A DNA stretch of 64,000 nucleotides from Blastomussa wellsi (Eukaryota > Cnidaria > Anthozoa > Scleractinia > Plerogyridae). Numbering within the stretch: the first letter of the stretch is position 1; every line of letters begins with the position of its first letter. The notes under the pieces were generated by a model. That model saw only the letters and a program-made list of their open reading frames with translations, ran no database searches and was not told the origin of the DNA. Positions 1-11,929 of this stretch are shown piece after piece. The position numbers and the translations under genes were made by a program. Where the stretch lies: contig OX393567.1 of NCBI GenBank assembly GCA_947652115.1, positions 2,540,952 to 2,604,951 of the forward strand. Reading direction: 5' to 3'.

Positions 1-1126
1 TGAGCTCATTTCATCAACCTCCATGTTATTACTTGAATCCAACTTAACCCAAACAGAGCCTCAGTCTCTGGGTACAAACAGTAACTTTTTCAGACAGAAT
101 CCATGCAGTGTTTGCGACGTGTTAGGCATTGAATTTTCAAACTGTTTCACTCTGAAAAGTGTTTCCTTGAAGTGTTTGTTTGGAAGGCTTTTGTAAAAGG
201 TCCTTTTCTGTGCTATATGCCGCGTTTTAAGTTGAATAGAATCACAATACCAGGGTCAGAGGTCCGTCCGGTTTCCCGGATCGTCTGGATCGTGGAGTTT
301 GACGCCTCATTAATTCGTCACTAAATCAAAATGCTTTCCCTGTGCGATTTTATTAGCTACAGCTAGCTAGATCGCCTATCAAGAATTTTGTCACTTTGGC
401 GCTGTGAAACCACAATCGTGATTCAAATGAAGATGTAGAGGTAAAAGACGGTCTCTGATTGGGCAAGTCTCTGAATTTGGGGCGAAATAGTTCTTGAAAA
501 TGGAACTGTGATTGGCTAATATTTATAAGTCCTGAAGAAAGAATGGTTTCACTTGCAGAGGGTTTTTATTTTGTGAGAGGACATTACTTTTGGACAGTTG
601 GTTATCACATATAGTGTGGTATCAAAAGTGTTTAAGGTTTTTAGTATAACACATATAGTGTAAATCCCTGCTGTCCAAAGCAACAATGGTGAGACTGAGG
701 TTGGTCACATGTTTTTGAACTGCTAACTCTGTAAACTTATCTCATTAAATCTTGTACTCTCAAAAAAGACCTGCTCTTTTATGGGAGTTAACAAGGGTTT
801 CCACACCTGAATAGGTTCAACATGCTTTCAGCTTGTTTCACCATGTTCAAGTCAGTGAGAGTTAAAGTTACATGCAATATCATTTAACTATGTATTTGCT
901 ATTGTGTGATCCAGACTCAATTGTTAGACTATATATACAGCCAAGAATGAAAAATAATGATCGTGAGAAGCTGGTTGGTAAAGAAAGCGTCAAACATTCC
1001 ATCCTAGCAAACAATTAAAGCAAATGCTAATCACAGAATTTGTTTTCAGTGGACTTTTGAGTAGCTCTTGGTTGACCCTTGTAAACTGCTATCAGATCAT
1101 GTAAATACAAGCTGATTTTTTTCCAG
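1..1126. other. NUP50 intron or upstream sequence; no gene recognised
   Basis: AT-rich sequence left of the first visible NUP50 exon. I looked for the importin-alpha-binding N-terminal exon, which must end in phase 2 to join position 1127, and did not find a convincing one. It therefore most likely lies before the window. No repeat or RNA gene was recognised here. Confidence 0.5.
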
Positions 1127-4100
1127 GATCATTAAGGCCAAACGAAGAGGAAACACCTCAGATAGTAAGGTAATAATAATTTCTTATATAGACTTTCAAG
1201 TTGTGGAAGTGAAGGAAATTGGTGTTCCTTGTTTTTTAATGGGTCTGTGTAATGCGATTTTAACGAAAACTTGCGTTAATATGATACTTGTTTTAACCTG
1301 TTTAACCTGTTTTCTTTGTAGGAAAAACTCATCTCTGAATAAAATAGACAGAATTACCTAAAATAATGTACTCTGAACATTATTGCAACTACTTGCAATA
1401 ATCTGGGAACTGAATATATAAAAAAATCTTTGTTGTTTTATATGCAGGGTGGAGGTGTTTTTCAAGGATTTTCAGGATTTGCTGGGCTAAATAACAACAC
1501 CTCAGGCTTTGCGGCCAGTTCATTTTCCATCAAACCTCTCACTGGAATCTCTAGTTCAATGACAGAATCAAAAAACATTTTTAGTGGTTTGAATGCCTCG
1601 TCGGCAGAAGCCACAACCAGCACTGCTTCGTCTTTCACATCACTGGGTGGCAATAAAAATGGCTTCAAGGCTAATTCTTCAGGTGATTCTCAAGCTTCTA
1701 AAGCATCAAACAGTTCTTACAAGGATAATCTAAAGGCTCTCAATGAAAGCGTCTCTGCTTGGATTCAAAAGCACATTGCTGAAAATCCATATGTTGATTT
1801 AACTCCAATTTTTAATGACTATAAGGAGCACATGAAGAACATTGACTTGAAATTTTCAAGTTCAACAGAGAAAACAGCAAATTCATCAAGTACATCAGAG
1901 GCATCAAATGCAACAAAACAGACTGCAGTGAGTTCAGCTTCAACATTTGGTGCTTCATCTCAAGGATCACTGAAAACGGAAGACAACAAATCAACAGTTT
2001 CGAGTTCAGGTGGGAGTTTGTAGTCTTTGTTAATCAGGTTAAACTTGTTTAGAAAAAAATTGAAATTCATATCTGCACCAACAGTAAACATTACCATCAG
2101 CCACAAGACAACTCTTTAAAATTTTATTTCGGTTTATTCCCATGTGCCAGAAAAAAGATAGGGAAGTAATATATCAAACATGAGAGACATTGTTTTGATA
2201 TCACATTTCCAAACACCAGGGTAGTTTTGACAAACTTCAAGAATTGATCTTCAAAATGTGATGAAACACTTTCTCACACGTTTGATGTATCCTCGCAAAT
2301 GAAACTAAAGAAATGGAGAAAACAAACATGTCAAATAAAATCATAAAATTCCATGCTAATTAAGATCAGATTTTCAAACCATGGTCATGGTTCTGATTTC
2401 CTTTGCTTTAACTTGATGAATTATTAATGAGATTGAGAAAACAATTTTAAGGTCTGGGGAAACTAAGGGAAATTCTTGAATTCTTGTCAAAGTCAGGGAT
2501 TTTTTTGTTTCAGATTTCTATAATTTTTTAGTTAGTTTGTGTTGTTGTACGTATTATAATACTGATTGGAATTTTAGCAAATTTAATTAAAGCTTACAGG
2601 TAATTGGCTGCATGTACCTTTCATTTGGCCAGTCTTCTAATTATTTTTAGTGAATTTTTTTGTTTATAGAAAAATAGAGACTTGTTTAGTTCATTTTCTT
2701 TGTGAGCAGCTACCTTATTTATAGAAGAACTCGTCAAAAATTTGTCATATTTGTATGTTTTCAGAAGTTCAAGGTTCAGTAAAAGAAACTGTTGAGTGTC
2801 AGCCTGGAACCTCAGGAGAAGACAATACAGAGGAGCATGTTCCCAAGCCAATAAGGTATACATTGTCACATAGACATGTGTTTTACTGGAAATTATAGTA
2901 AGTGGTTATACCGGTAATAATTGTGGTTGCATTTTGATTGGTTCCCAGGGCTGTCACTGAGGGCCGGGGAATTCCCCCAGCTACTACGACTTTGAACCCT
3001 GGCTACTCTGAAACAAAACCAAAACACTGGAAAGTGAGAAGTAGATCAAACAACAAAATCCCCCCGGCTACTTTTTTACTTTCCCCGCCCTCTTGAAAAA
3101 TTAGTGACAGTCCTGGTTCCTACCCCATGATCTATCAAAGGAAACACACACTGATGACGTCAAGCTTTCTATATTTTGTTTCTTTATAAAATAAAACAGA
3201 TAGATTCCATGTTGTCATGCATCTTTTCAGTAATAGATCACAGAAGACATTAAAATGTGATGAGAACATCTGTGACACACTCGGCTATTGCTTCATGTGC
3301 CACTTTTTTGTTTTTACTACATTTTACGTCATCAGTGATCTATTACTGAACAGATGCACATCGACATGGAATCTGTATTTTAAATATAGCAATATACCAC
3401 TGATAAAATTCGTACGAAATTACAGTCCAGGACTGCATGCGGTGGTGTGTTTTCGATGTCCTCACTAATGAGGAAATCCTCATTATTTTGTGCCTTTGCA
3501 TGGCTGCCAATAGTTACAAAATGCCAAGTGAAAGTTGGTGGATGTTAAGAGAAGTTAAGTTCATTGAGGTTGACATGCAGTTATTGCTATTGTTTTTAAA
3601 GGTGCAGGAAAATACAAACACAAGGAAAGAAATTTCATGACTTTAAACAATGTTATTCAAAGGGTTTCTTGCAAAGTAGACCAAATGAGATTATATAAAA
3701 ATCCAGCTGCCAAGTTTCACAAGTTTAAATTTTAAAGTTTGCTTGTGATTCACTTTTATAGGTCTTTTGTCTATATAACAATAAAAAAGAACATTACACA
3801 TTAGCTCAAAGAATCTGATATGAATTGTATGTTCTTGTGGCAAAAACAATACCTCACTCTTGAGATATTGTTCTCTCCACTCAAACATTAAATTCATATG
3901 CATGTATCGGTATTCTCTCCCCTACATTATTACGTGTGAGATGCAGTGGCCTAACAAGTTTGATTTTCTTTTCTCGCATTAATTTCAGTGTCGTAGTTGC
4001 TGAGGAAGGAGCTTTTCACTCCATACGGTGTAAACTGTTTTTCAAGCGTGAATCAGCTTGGGCTGAATTGGGCATTGGAATGCTTAACTTAAAGAAACTG

Positions 4101-4364
4101 GAAGGAAAGACTCAAGTGCTGGTCAGAAATGACACAACTTTGGGAAAAATTCTTCTTAATGTTTACCTGGCAGAAAGCACCCCTATCAGTCGTTCAGGAA
4201 AGAATAATGTGATTTTATTATCTGTTCCAAATCCTCCTCTATACTCCAAACCCAGTGAAGGAGACAACAACAAGCCTGCAACATATTTAATTAAAGTGAA
4301 AACAGCAGAAGATGCAGATGAACTGTTTAAACAGCTGGACACAAATAAAGCATCCAATAATTAA
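1127..4364 (+). CDS. NUP50: NUP50 nucleoporin (nuclear pore complex protein Nup50), 3' part; first exon(s) outside window
   Basis: Nup50 is a mobile nuclear-basket nucleoporin that binds importin-alpha and Ran and aids cargo release and recycling. Exons read by splice sites and phase: 1127-1169 (encodes IIKAKRRGNTSDSK, the basic segment after the importin-binding N-terminus), 1448-2009, 2765-2855 and 3989-4364, ending in TAA. The large second exon has FxGF/FG-type repeats (VFQGFSGFAG), Ser-rich linkers, and the conserved block around SAWIQKHIAENPYVDLTPIF. The last exon is a RanBP1-type domain (KCxLFFKR-like start as RCKLFFKRE, then GKTQVLVRNDTTLGKILLNV and KTAEDADEL). All joins keep one frame (phases 0, 1, 2). 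The initiator exon is not in the window: the first visible exon starts in phase 2. An AATAAA lies about 565 bases past the stop. The family call is strong; splice borders are by eye. Confidence 0.93.
2155..2445. repeat. Dispersed repeat family R1, copy 1 (NUP50 intron)
   Basis: About 280 bases that recur at 17165-17424 and 42110-42385. Shared segments include ATATATCAAACA...GAGAGAC, AAACACTTTCTCACACGTTTG, AAATTCCATGCTAATTAAGA and GATGAATTATTAATGAG. The inner part is a partial inverted repeat (TATCAAAC...GTTTGATGTATC), typical of a non-autonomous DNA element. Confidence 0.7.
3202..3374. repeat. MITE-like inverted repeat, family M1, copy in last NUP50 intron
   Basis: Terminal inverted repeats AGATTCCATGTTGTCATGCA...TGCACATCGACATGGAATCT, with inner CAGTAATAGATCAC and its complement AGTGATCTATTACTG. 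A close relative lies at 16438-16627 in an intron of the vWA/EGF gene. Confidence 0.75.
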
Positions 4365-4927
4365 CACTACTATCCGTTTAGCTTAGTTGTACAGATTGTG
4401 TGAAGTTGAGAACATTTTTTTAAGGAGTGGTAATGAATTAACCCGCAACAGCTAGAACCTTAATTAAGCAATTGACAAATTTTAGTTATAACTAACCAAA
4501 GAGGACATAACTTGGCATCCTAGCCTCGCAGTCCAGTAACAGAGGATTAAAAAATATTTGGATTGATTAGACCAAACCACAATTTCTGTTTTGTCAAGCT
4601 GATTTTCATCATTAAGGTTTCATTTCAATTCAAATTGATTTCTGTTTCTGTAAATTATCTCCTTTTATTAATACCTTCATTACAACCCTCAGTAAGTCTC
4701 TAGGGGGAGATTCCACGTGTAAACCATCACAAAATGACCATTGCTTTAGAACATCATTTCAGCATAACTGAAAAAGAGCTAAGCCCTTTTTTAGATTTAC
4801 AAAGCACTGGACAATTTTATTTTAAAAAAACTCAATCAATTTGTTTTGAATTGTGTGACATTTTAAGTTACCTATTAAAACTCATGAGTTAATTGTCATT
4901 GTCTATGGATTATCTATTTTTTCATGA

Positions 4928-4933
4928 AATAAA
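4928..4933 (+). terminator. Candidate polyadenylation signal of NUP50
   Basis: AATAAA in the sequence TGAAATAAAATG, about 565 bases downstream of the NUP50 stop codon, in AT-rich DNA with T-rich stretches nearby. It is the first canonical hexamer I noticed after the stop; use is inferred. Confidence 0.45.
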
Positions 4934-5134
4934 ATGAAGATTTTTTAACACTGTCATGACATTATCAGTGTCTCTGATGAGTCCCCACGCCTGGTATACT
5001 GTCACCCCCAAAAAAATTGTTTGGGGTGGGTGGCTGCAGCTGCCCCTACCTATTTTTAGTCATAACCATGATGGTGTTTGGATTGTGCAGATCATGTTTT
5101 ATGTTTTGTTTTCATCCCAATAACTGGGCTTAAA

Positions 5135-5375
5135 TTGCCCATATGCTGAGAACATCTTGTTCGAGCCCTGGCTGGGACACTGCGTTGTGTTCTTGGGCAA
5201 GACACTTAACTCTCACAGTGCCTCTCTCCACCCTGGTGTATACTGGTAAATGGGTACCGGTGAAACAATGCCGGGGGGAAACCCTGCGATGGACTAGCAT
5301 CCCATCCAGGGGGAGTAGAAATATTCCTTGCCACATAATGCTAGGGAACCTGGGATAAGCTCCGGCACTGCTTGA
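5135..5375 (+). mobile_element. tRNA-derived SINE, plus orientation, degraded head
   Basis: Same family as the full copies at 27985-28258 and 46918-47179. The recognisable order is a B-box-like TTGTTCGAGCCCTGGC, GCGTTGTGTTCTTGGGCAAG, TAAATGGGTACCGGTGAA, CTGCGATGGACTAGCATCCC, then GGGATAAGCTCCGGC near the 3' end. The A-box region is not recognisable. Confidence 0.75.
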
Positions 5376-5954
5376 GAATATCTTAGAGCCCCACTAAGCG
5401 GCCCTGAATCTAAAAGGAAAGTAGGCTGGCAAAGACTGAAGCCCCTTACACCCAGCGACAAGCAGTGCAATATAGTGCAGCATGAACATAGTCAAGTATT
5501 AATACAACACACAGGATAATTCTTGCTATAAAATTAATTCAGAGGCCGGCACATCTAGCTAGTACATTGTATTATATAAAATGAGCAACCCAACACGTGA
5601 TTTGGGGGTGACCATGAACTTTTGTTATAATTGCCATCCTAGAATGTGAAATTGCTGTTGGGTGCCTCAAATCAGTAAATGAACTGAGTCAGAACGAATA
5701 GACCAGGGGGGTACTCTTATCATGCATGACAGGGGGGTCTGACAGACCTTCATATTGCAAACCCAAAAACAAACATGAGCCTGAAATTTTAGACCAAAAA
5801 AATACCTGGCATCAAAATTTCCTACCCAAAAATATACAAGACTTAAATACCTCCAGATGGATTTATTCAATCAAATGAAAATTTTTCGGCCTTTACAGTG
5901 CCCCCACCCCCTCCAATTGGTTCATGCTTTAGCATGCGCCATCAAGTTATGGTG

Positions 5955-6055
5955 CACACGGGAAGTTTGGAGAGCACTAAAGAAGAACAAGAGTTGCTTG
6001 AGGCGATAGCCGAGGGCCACTCTAGCTTCTTGCGTGCTCTCCAAACTTCCAACGT
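5955..6055. repeat. Short inverted repeat (MITE-like)
   Basis: GGGAAGTTTGGAGAGCAC is answered about 60 bases later by GTGCTCTCCAAACTTCC. The loop contains GAGGCGATAGCCGAG, a motif also present in the M1 copy at 16438-16627. Confidence 0.6.
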
Positions 6056-6987
6056 TTGAAGTGGGAAGTGTACATAAAAACCCCATGGTCCAAAAAACAA
6101 TTACGGCAAAGCAATTTGCTTATGCTATCAGCGTGCTCTATTGGATTCTGAAGCATGCTTATGTATACTGAATTTGATTGCACGGCTCTGCTAGCTATGC
6201 GAGGTGGGATTTTGTCATCAACTGGCACTTTTCTTGACTCCTGGTTGCTAACTTTTGCCCTTATCACGAGCCACACAGGTGTGAACATGGACTCTTTCTT
6301 GCTTGAAAAAATGGTAGGAGAGAGCACCACTGCTTGACACTTTTTGGTAATAATCAGAACCTATGGGCGGATGCTCTAGATCCAGTATTGACAACTGCAG
6401 TATTGCACACCAAGATGGCTTCGTCAAAATTAATACACCTTCCTGTGCTCACAAAGGTTTAGTCTGAATACCATGGGCCTTAATCACACAACAGCCATGA
6501 TGAGTCCCAAGGGATTCAAAACTTTTGTTTTGCCACACTCAAACTTAAGGCCCATTGACATACACGTTGCTAAATTTGAAAATATCCACATCCTATGGTA
6601 GTGGCACCACAATATAGCTAGATTTTAAACTGCTGAAAAAATGCACAAGCATCCCTGTGAAGGGCACTGTAGGAAGAGGACCTCAGGACGTTCCATTTTT
6701 TATCTGCACCCTACCCCCCTCCCCCCCACCTCCCTAAAATGGCAGGAATCTGAACACCTTACTTTCTTGTCAACAGCCTTTTAAAAATGAAATAATTCAA
6801 AGGGTTGAATAAAATATCTCATTACTCAAGGGTCCAGCCCCCCCTTTTGAAAAACCCGCCATCCTTACTATCAAATCACTACAGTGATAAAACTGTAGAT
6901 AGAACTTGAAGCAGTAAGTTCTATTCTTAAAAAATTGTCATGTGGTTTCATGTTTGTGAATGTCCTGTCAGAGGTGACAATGTGATT

Positions 6988-7507
6988 TTAATGCACCAGT
7001 CATTTGAAATACCTGCACCCCCTCCCCCATTGGGGGATACCCAGGGCAAACCGGGGGTTTTCACCTTGTTTTCACTGATTTAGGTTCCCCGGTAGTTAGG
7101 GAATGCACCTTTTTTTCACGGCTTCACTTTTCAATGCGGGGCTGGGCAGGGGTTTGGCGGGGATTTCACTTGTGGTTCATGACCACTTTTAGAAGACTGG
7201 GTTCAAAACATAGAAGCTGGACAATTGATGAAGAAGGTATGTTTGCCTAAACAGTGAAAACGAAGAGAAAGGGGAAAAATAAGTAACCTTGACTTCAATG
7301 GTATGAAAAAAAACCTGTGAAAGTTCAAGTTGTTTAAAAATTGTAATCTATTAAATGAATTGTCTTGACGTTTAGAGGACGGGGGAGTTCACTCTGAATT
7401 TTTTCCCCACAAGGCGGGGCTTTCACTGCATTTCACTGACAGTAAAGTGAATGCCCCGGGTATCCCCCAATGGGAGGTTGTGGGTGTTTCACATGACTGG
7501 TGCATAA
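6988..7507. repeat. MITE-like element with about 50-bp terminal inverted repeats
   Basis: The left end (ATGCACCAGTCATTTGAAA ... CATTGGGGGATACCC) is the reverse complement, with few mismatches, of the right end (GGGTATCCCCCAATGG ... TTTCACATGACTGGTGCAT). The interior has repeated TTTCACT-type motifs and no coding sequence. It is intergenic, between NUP50 and the ABHD14 pair. Confidence 0.75.
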
Positions 7508-7867
7508 TGGTCACTTCATGGCCATGGCCAGAATTTGTATGAACAATAATGACGCTATTGAGCCAACAGAGTCGGAAAACTCACAAGATGTATTCAGCTT
7601 GGAAGAAAGGCAGGTTTTCTTCAGTTTTGATGTGTTTCATACTGTTTTGTGGAAGAGAGGATCCAAAAGTCACAAAGCTTTCTGTTGGTTTTCTGATAAA
7701 TAAAGTGTTCATGCGACAAAAGCTTTTTAATTCACAATCTAGATTGGCGCAATGCGAGATGAAATTTAGCGACTGCATTTTATCACTCTAGTGATTTTGA
7801 AAGTAGGATGGGAAGGCTCAGATAAAAATGAAACATCCCCTCATCCCCCTGCCCTACCCACCACAGA

Positions 7868-8623
7868 CTACTTCAGCTTGTTAAGAAATTCAACCACTCT
7901 TGTGCTGAAGCCTTTTGGGTCGTCAAGGTAACAGGGGTGTTTTGCACCCTTCATTGTAAAAACTTCACTCTTAGGAATGTTCTTCATTTTTGGGACGTAT
8001 TGTTGAAAGCTCTTGTCCAACTCGCCGTAGACTATTAGAGTAGGGAGATCAACGGCTTTTAACTGGTCATCTGTATACTTAGCAATCGCACCAGGTGCTA
8101 CAGGAATAAAGCCTCTCAATTCCTTCATGTGATCTTTGCTCATAATAAAAGGTACCGCATAAGAACCACTCATCGACGGAGCCACAACAACTGGTCGCTC
8201 CAATTTCAGCTTCTTTATCAAGTCGGATAGAAATTGGATTTTGCCATCATCTTCAGAAGGGACCTTAACCATTTGCGATTCTCCATACTTAGGCAAATCC
8301 ACAGCAACTGCCGCGTAACCTTCAAAGCCCAAAGCCTTTAACGTTCCAATACGGTGCCAATCTTCGGACGTGAATGCAGCGCCATGCAAGAACAGTATCG
8401 AAAATCGGGGATTATCAGGTGTGACCTGACGATAAAAAATACCTTTCTCGATTCCATCCCAACTTAAATAGGCCCGTTGTTCATTATCGTCTTCTGTGTT
8501 CACAGTGGGTGAGTCGGTCTTCCAGTAAGGGAAATATACATAAAGCACTGCAAGCAACATGACCAATAACAGGACAACGAGAACATGCCACCTCACCGTA
8601 ATGTTTGGAGCCAAGTTCGCCAT
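7868..8623 (-). CDS. ABHD14: ABHD14-type alpha/beta hydrolase, membrane-anchored (paralog 1)
   Basis: A single-exon 251-residue protein. A hydrophobic segment at residues 13-31 (LVVLLLVMLLAVLYVYF) is a signal anchor, as in vertebrate ABHD14A. The hydrolase core has LFLHG at 77-81 (oxyanion loop), the nucleophile Ser150 in VAPSMSGSY, Asp203 in YGELD and His229 in KGAKHPCYLDDP. The ABHD14 hallmarks SPSxSGxYxxPF and GAxHxCYxxxP are both present. The related ABHD14B acts on acyl/acetyl groups (lysine deacetylation has been reported); the substrate here is unknown. The start is fixed by the ATG at 8621-8623 just before the anchor. The gene stands head to head with a second copy about 500 bases away. 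The lack of introns, in a region where other genes are intron-rich, could reflect retroposition followed by duplication. Confidence 0.9.
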   Translation of the reverse strand: MANLAPNITVRWHVLVVLLLVMLLAVLYVYFPYWKTDSPTVNTEDDNEQRAYLSWDGIEKGIFYRQVTPDNPRFSILFLHGAAFTSEDWHRIGTLKALGFEGYAAVAVDLPKYGESQMVKVPSEDDGKIQFLSDLIKKLKLERPVVVAPSMSGSYAVPFIMSKDHMKELRGFIPVAPGAIAKYTDDQLKAVDLPTLIVYGELDKSFQQYVPKMKNIPKSEVFTMKGAKHPCYLDDPKGFSTRVVEFLNKLK

Positions 8624-9127
8624 GTTTGTTTTTTACATAAAATTTCTGTAGGTCTGGGAACGAAAGTAATTCAGGTAAAGCACACCCTCCCCTCCCCCCA
8701 CCCCCTCCCCCCACCTTCCCCCAAACACACTCACAAACACACACCCCCTATCAGTCCTAGCCCTGGAGCCGCGAATAGCACCTTTCCAAAATATACCTGG
8801 ACCAGAAGAACAAAACACTGGCTTACAAAACACTAGCTGCTCGGCTGCTGTAAAAACTCAGACGTTTATGACTGAATTATGGTTTATTATATGTTTATTA
8901 ATCAGGTCTTGGTAGTCTTGCAAATTATGCAACATGCTAGCAGAAGCGCACCTAACATTTTTCAACGGAAATTCCCTCCCAAATATCTTAATATTCAGAA
9001 ACTTGTCGTGATTCCTTCGAAAAGTTGCCCCTGTTTTTCGGTGACAGGGCTAAAATATAGCCAGGGGGCTTCAATGTTTTATAAACTTGCAAAGTTGTCT
9101 GGGAATGCCGATATCACGCTCGCGTGA
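8624..9127. promoter_or_regulatory. Shared 0.5-kb divergent promoter region of the two ABHD14 genes
   Basis: The only DNA between the two divergent start codons, so it must hold both proximal promoters unless 5' exons exist elsewhere. It contains a C-rich tract (about 8690-8750, CCCTCCCC repeats) and AT-rich flanks. No TATA box is obvious at the right spacing. A TTTTTCTGTCCACAG at about 9147-9161 could be a splice acceptor, so the plus-strand gene may have a 5' non-coding exon and a downstream start. Confidence 0.45.
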
Positions 9128-9913
9128 GTGCAAGATATGTCATCTGTTTTTCTGTCCACAGTTGCTGCAAAATCTGCAGACTACAAGAGTTTGGGAAGGA
9201 TTTCGCCCTTCAAAATCAACTGGAGAGTTATTATTGGTGTTTCTCTAGCTTTCACTATAGTTTTGTTATACTATTTGTTGACGCCAGGTGGAATGGAGTT
9301 TCGTGGGTACCTCAAATGGGAAGGACAAGCGAATGGAATATTTTATCGAGAAGAAGTTCCCGCAAATGGCGGACGTTTTACCGTGTTGTTTCTCCATGGA
9401 CAAGCGTTTTCATCGCAAACCTGGGATGACCTCGATACGTTGAAGTTTCTGCGGTCAGAGGGCTACAGAGTGGTTGCACTTGATTTGCCTGGTTATGTGA
9501 AATCAAAGGACGCTGAAATCCCAAGGACTTCTGAAGAACGCAGTGTATTCCTAAACAAATTCATGGAGAAGCTGAAAATTGAGCGTCCTGTGATTGTATC
9601 ACCTTCAATGAGCGGTTCCTATGCGTTACCGTTTATTTTTCAAGGTGAACAGGGACGAAATCTGAGAGGATTTGTTACAGTTGCTCCAGTTGGGACTCAA
9701 ACATATAGTGAGTCAGACTATAAAAGCCTTAAATTGCCAGCTCTCATTGTGTATGGTGAAAACGACTCCACTCTAGGAGTTTCGTCGTTGCGAATGCTCA
9801 TAAATATCCCTGAAAGTGTCATTCATGTTATGAAAGGCGCTGGACACGCTTGTTACATGACGAATCCCAAAGAATTTCATGAAAACTTGGTCAATTTTCT
9901 CAGCAAATTGTAA
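9128..9913 (+). CDS. ABHD14: ABHD14-type alpha/beta hydrolase, membrane-anchored (paralog 2)
   Basis: A single-exon frame of 261 residues, with a second possible start at Met4 (position 9137). The transmembrane anchor lies at residues 34-51 (VIIGVSLAFTIVLLYYLL). The core has LFLHG at 87-91, nucleophile Ser160 in VSPSMSGSYALPF, Asp213 in YGEND and His240 in KGAGHACYMTNP, so the catalytic triad is complete. It is clearly homologous to the minus-strand neighbour along its whole length (GIFYR, ERPV, PSMSGSYA, LIVYGE, MKGA.H.CY) but diverged, indicating an old tandem-inverted duplication with both copies kept. A strong acceptor-like sequence inside the first codons (about 9161) means the true N-terminus is less certain than the hydrolase domain. 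Confidence 0.88.
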   Translation: MQDMSSVFLSTVAAKSADYKSLGRISPFKINWRVIIGVSLAFTIVLLYYLLTPGGMEFRGYLKWEGQANGIFYREEVPANGGRFTVLFLHGQAFSSQTWDDLDTLKFLRSEGYRVVALDLPGYVKSKDAEIPRTSEERSVFLNKFMEKLKIERPVIVSPSMSGSYALPFIFQGEQGRNLRGFVTVAPVGTQTYSESDYKSLKLPALIVYGENDSTLGVSSLRMLINIPESVIHVMKGAGHACYMTNPKEFHENLVNFLSKL

Positions 9914-11295
9914 GGATGAAGGCTACATTTATTATTCATTAGCCACTAGAAGCTATGGATAAATTGCTATGTTCAATGTGAAGTCGGTCAATTTATATTT
10001 GGAGAATTCATAGGCATGTTGATAAACCTGTAGTGTCTAAAAAAATTGTCCGCTCAAAGCAATGCAAGAATAGAATTTATTTCATGTAAATTTCATGTAA
10101 ATGAGGGTACTTTACCCAAATTTCTGATTTTCAAAGTAAAAAGGGCTTGCAACAACATTTTGATGCCCTTGTATTTGACAAAACACACCCTGAGACTGGA
10201 ACCTTGAAACTTCAGACTGCCTTCTGTTCAGAACTCAGACAATTTCGTCTCCATAACCCTGATAAATATCTCACGCCTTTGACTCCGAAAAAACTTGACA
10301 GGCACATTTGAGTGATATGAGGTGTTCAGTAACATTTTCAGTTTCCAATCAATTTTCCTGTAGACACGAATAAACACAAATGTGTGGCAAGTTAAAAAAC
10401 AGTGTTATAAACAGATAGTTTTGGGCTCCCTGTACTTACCTATACAAAAATCCTTTGGACACACCAAAAGATTACATGACAAGCTCACCAAAGATTACAT
10501 GACAAACCCAAAGAGTGTATATTTTAAAGAATGGTATTTTTCCCAGCACATCTTGAAATATAATGTAATCAGTATTTTGCTGAGGATCTTTTGTCAACAA
10601 AGTATCAGGTGATATTCTGGCAATTTTGCAGGATAATTTTAAATTGGCTGGAGTTTAGTTTTTATAGCCTCCCACGCAGACGTTCTTTGGGCTTCGTCAT
10701 GCGTTTCTTCCCCACACACAAAAAATATAGTTTTTACTGAGTTCTAGAAATGCTTGCCCAGTAACATGTCAAAACTAAGTTGAAAATGTAACATTCAGAC
10801 AACAGTCTATAAAACCACAATGCATGCATATTACCTTACTGTCAACTTCTATGCAAGCAGTTTTTTTAAGACAATAATGATACTTTACATCATATCCTAA
10901 AGGAAACTCAAAATAATCTTTCACAAAGATAGAAAAGCATGGAACAGTTGATAAGTAAGTCAGCAAAAGTAATACCAAATATATATCCATAACGTCTCTT
11001 GCCTTGGTATGATTTATTTTGAATGCTGAGGTGGGTTTTATTCTGCACATAAATCATACATTTTTGACAGTTGGACAAGTGTAATAATATACAGCAATTG
11101 TAATAATTTCCAGTTTTGCTCCTGGAAACATTAATTTGAGACATACTCAAGGTGAAATAATTGTTGTTAACCACTAAATGGCATTAAATTTTGAGTTAAA
11201 ACAAAATGTAATTAATTATTAACATATCCTCCACAAGGTGTGATTAAATGTAATATGGTATGTCATATTTCCTGGACGTTACTCGTAGGCAATAT

Positions 11296-11402
11296 ATTAA
11301 ATATATAAAAACTGTTCAATTAAGGCCTTACACTGCTGTTTAATTAGTTTTTACTTTTAAACAGCAGTTTGAGGCCTCAATTGAACAGTTTTTATATATT
11401 AA
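11296..11402. repeat. Hairpin-forming inverted repeat
   Basis: TATATAAAAACTGTTCAATT...CTGCTGTTT and its complement AAACAGCAG...AATTGAACAGTTTTTATATA flank a short A/T loop. Arms are about 45 bases with small indels. Confidence 0.7.
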
Positions 11403-11929
11403 AATCATGCTGCTGAAGGACAACATGAACAGAATATATTAAATGTGAATAAATTATTTCACTCTGGAAGTAACAAGAAGTATTACAGTATGGAAAGAGC
11501 ATGTTTGAAACAGGGTAGAAAGCTTGGGGAAAGGGGATTCCCACAACAAAAGTGTGCATGATATTTGTCAGAATAAATCAACAATAACCCAAAGTAGACC
11601 AGACTCGAATGATTGGGAGCATAGCAAAAGTTCAGTGTGGCTACATAAAAGAACCTTACACCCCCACCCCCCCTTGCGAGGATATTGGAAATTCCGACCG
11701 CGGTAGGGAGCCAAACGCTTTTGGGCAAGAAAGTATGAAACAACTGAAATTTCGGGAGGGGGGTGGCGCTCAAACCCAAAAAACTACTGTGGAGAGTGGG
11801 AATAATTTCTGAAATGACAGTCCAAAATTCCTGTCTACTTCTGGTTCTAGAGAGATGATTTGTAAGTAAACTGACCCAACTCCCTTCCCCCACCACTACC
11901 AACCTCTTTCGGGAAAGTACCTTGTAACA

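Larger units (their letters stand above)
4365..7867. other. NUP50-ABHD14 intergenic region
   Basis: Holds the NUP50 3' UTR, the SINE at 5135, the small palindrome at 5955 and the inverted-repeat element at 6988. The remaining stretches (for example 6060-6985 and 7508-7860) are non-coding, with homopolymeric C/G runs and no gene I can support. The small open frames here have no recognisable domains. Confidence 0.6.

Noticed and set aside
1430..1447. ATG at 1430 as the start of a NUP50 coding frame
   Set aside because: It lies in the intron just before the acceptor (TATGCAG). The preceding exon at 1127-1169 encodes the conserved KAKRR segment in the matching phase, so the true start is upstream of the window.
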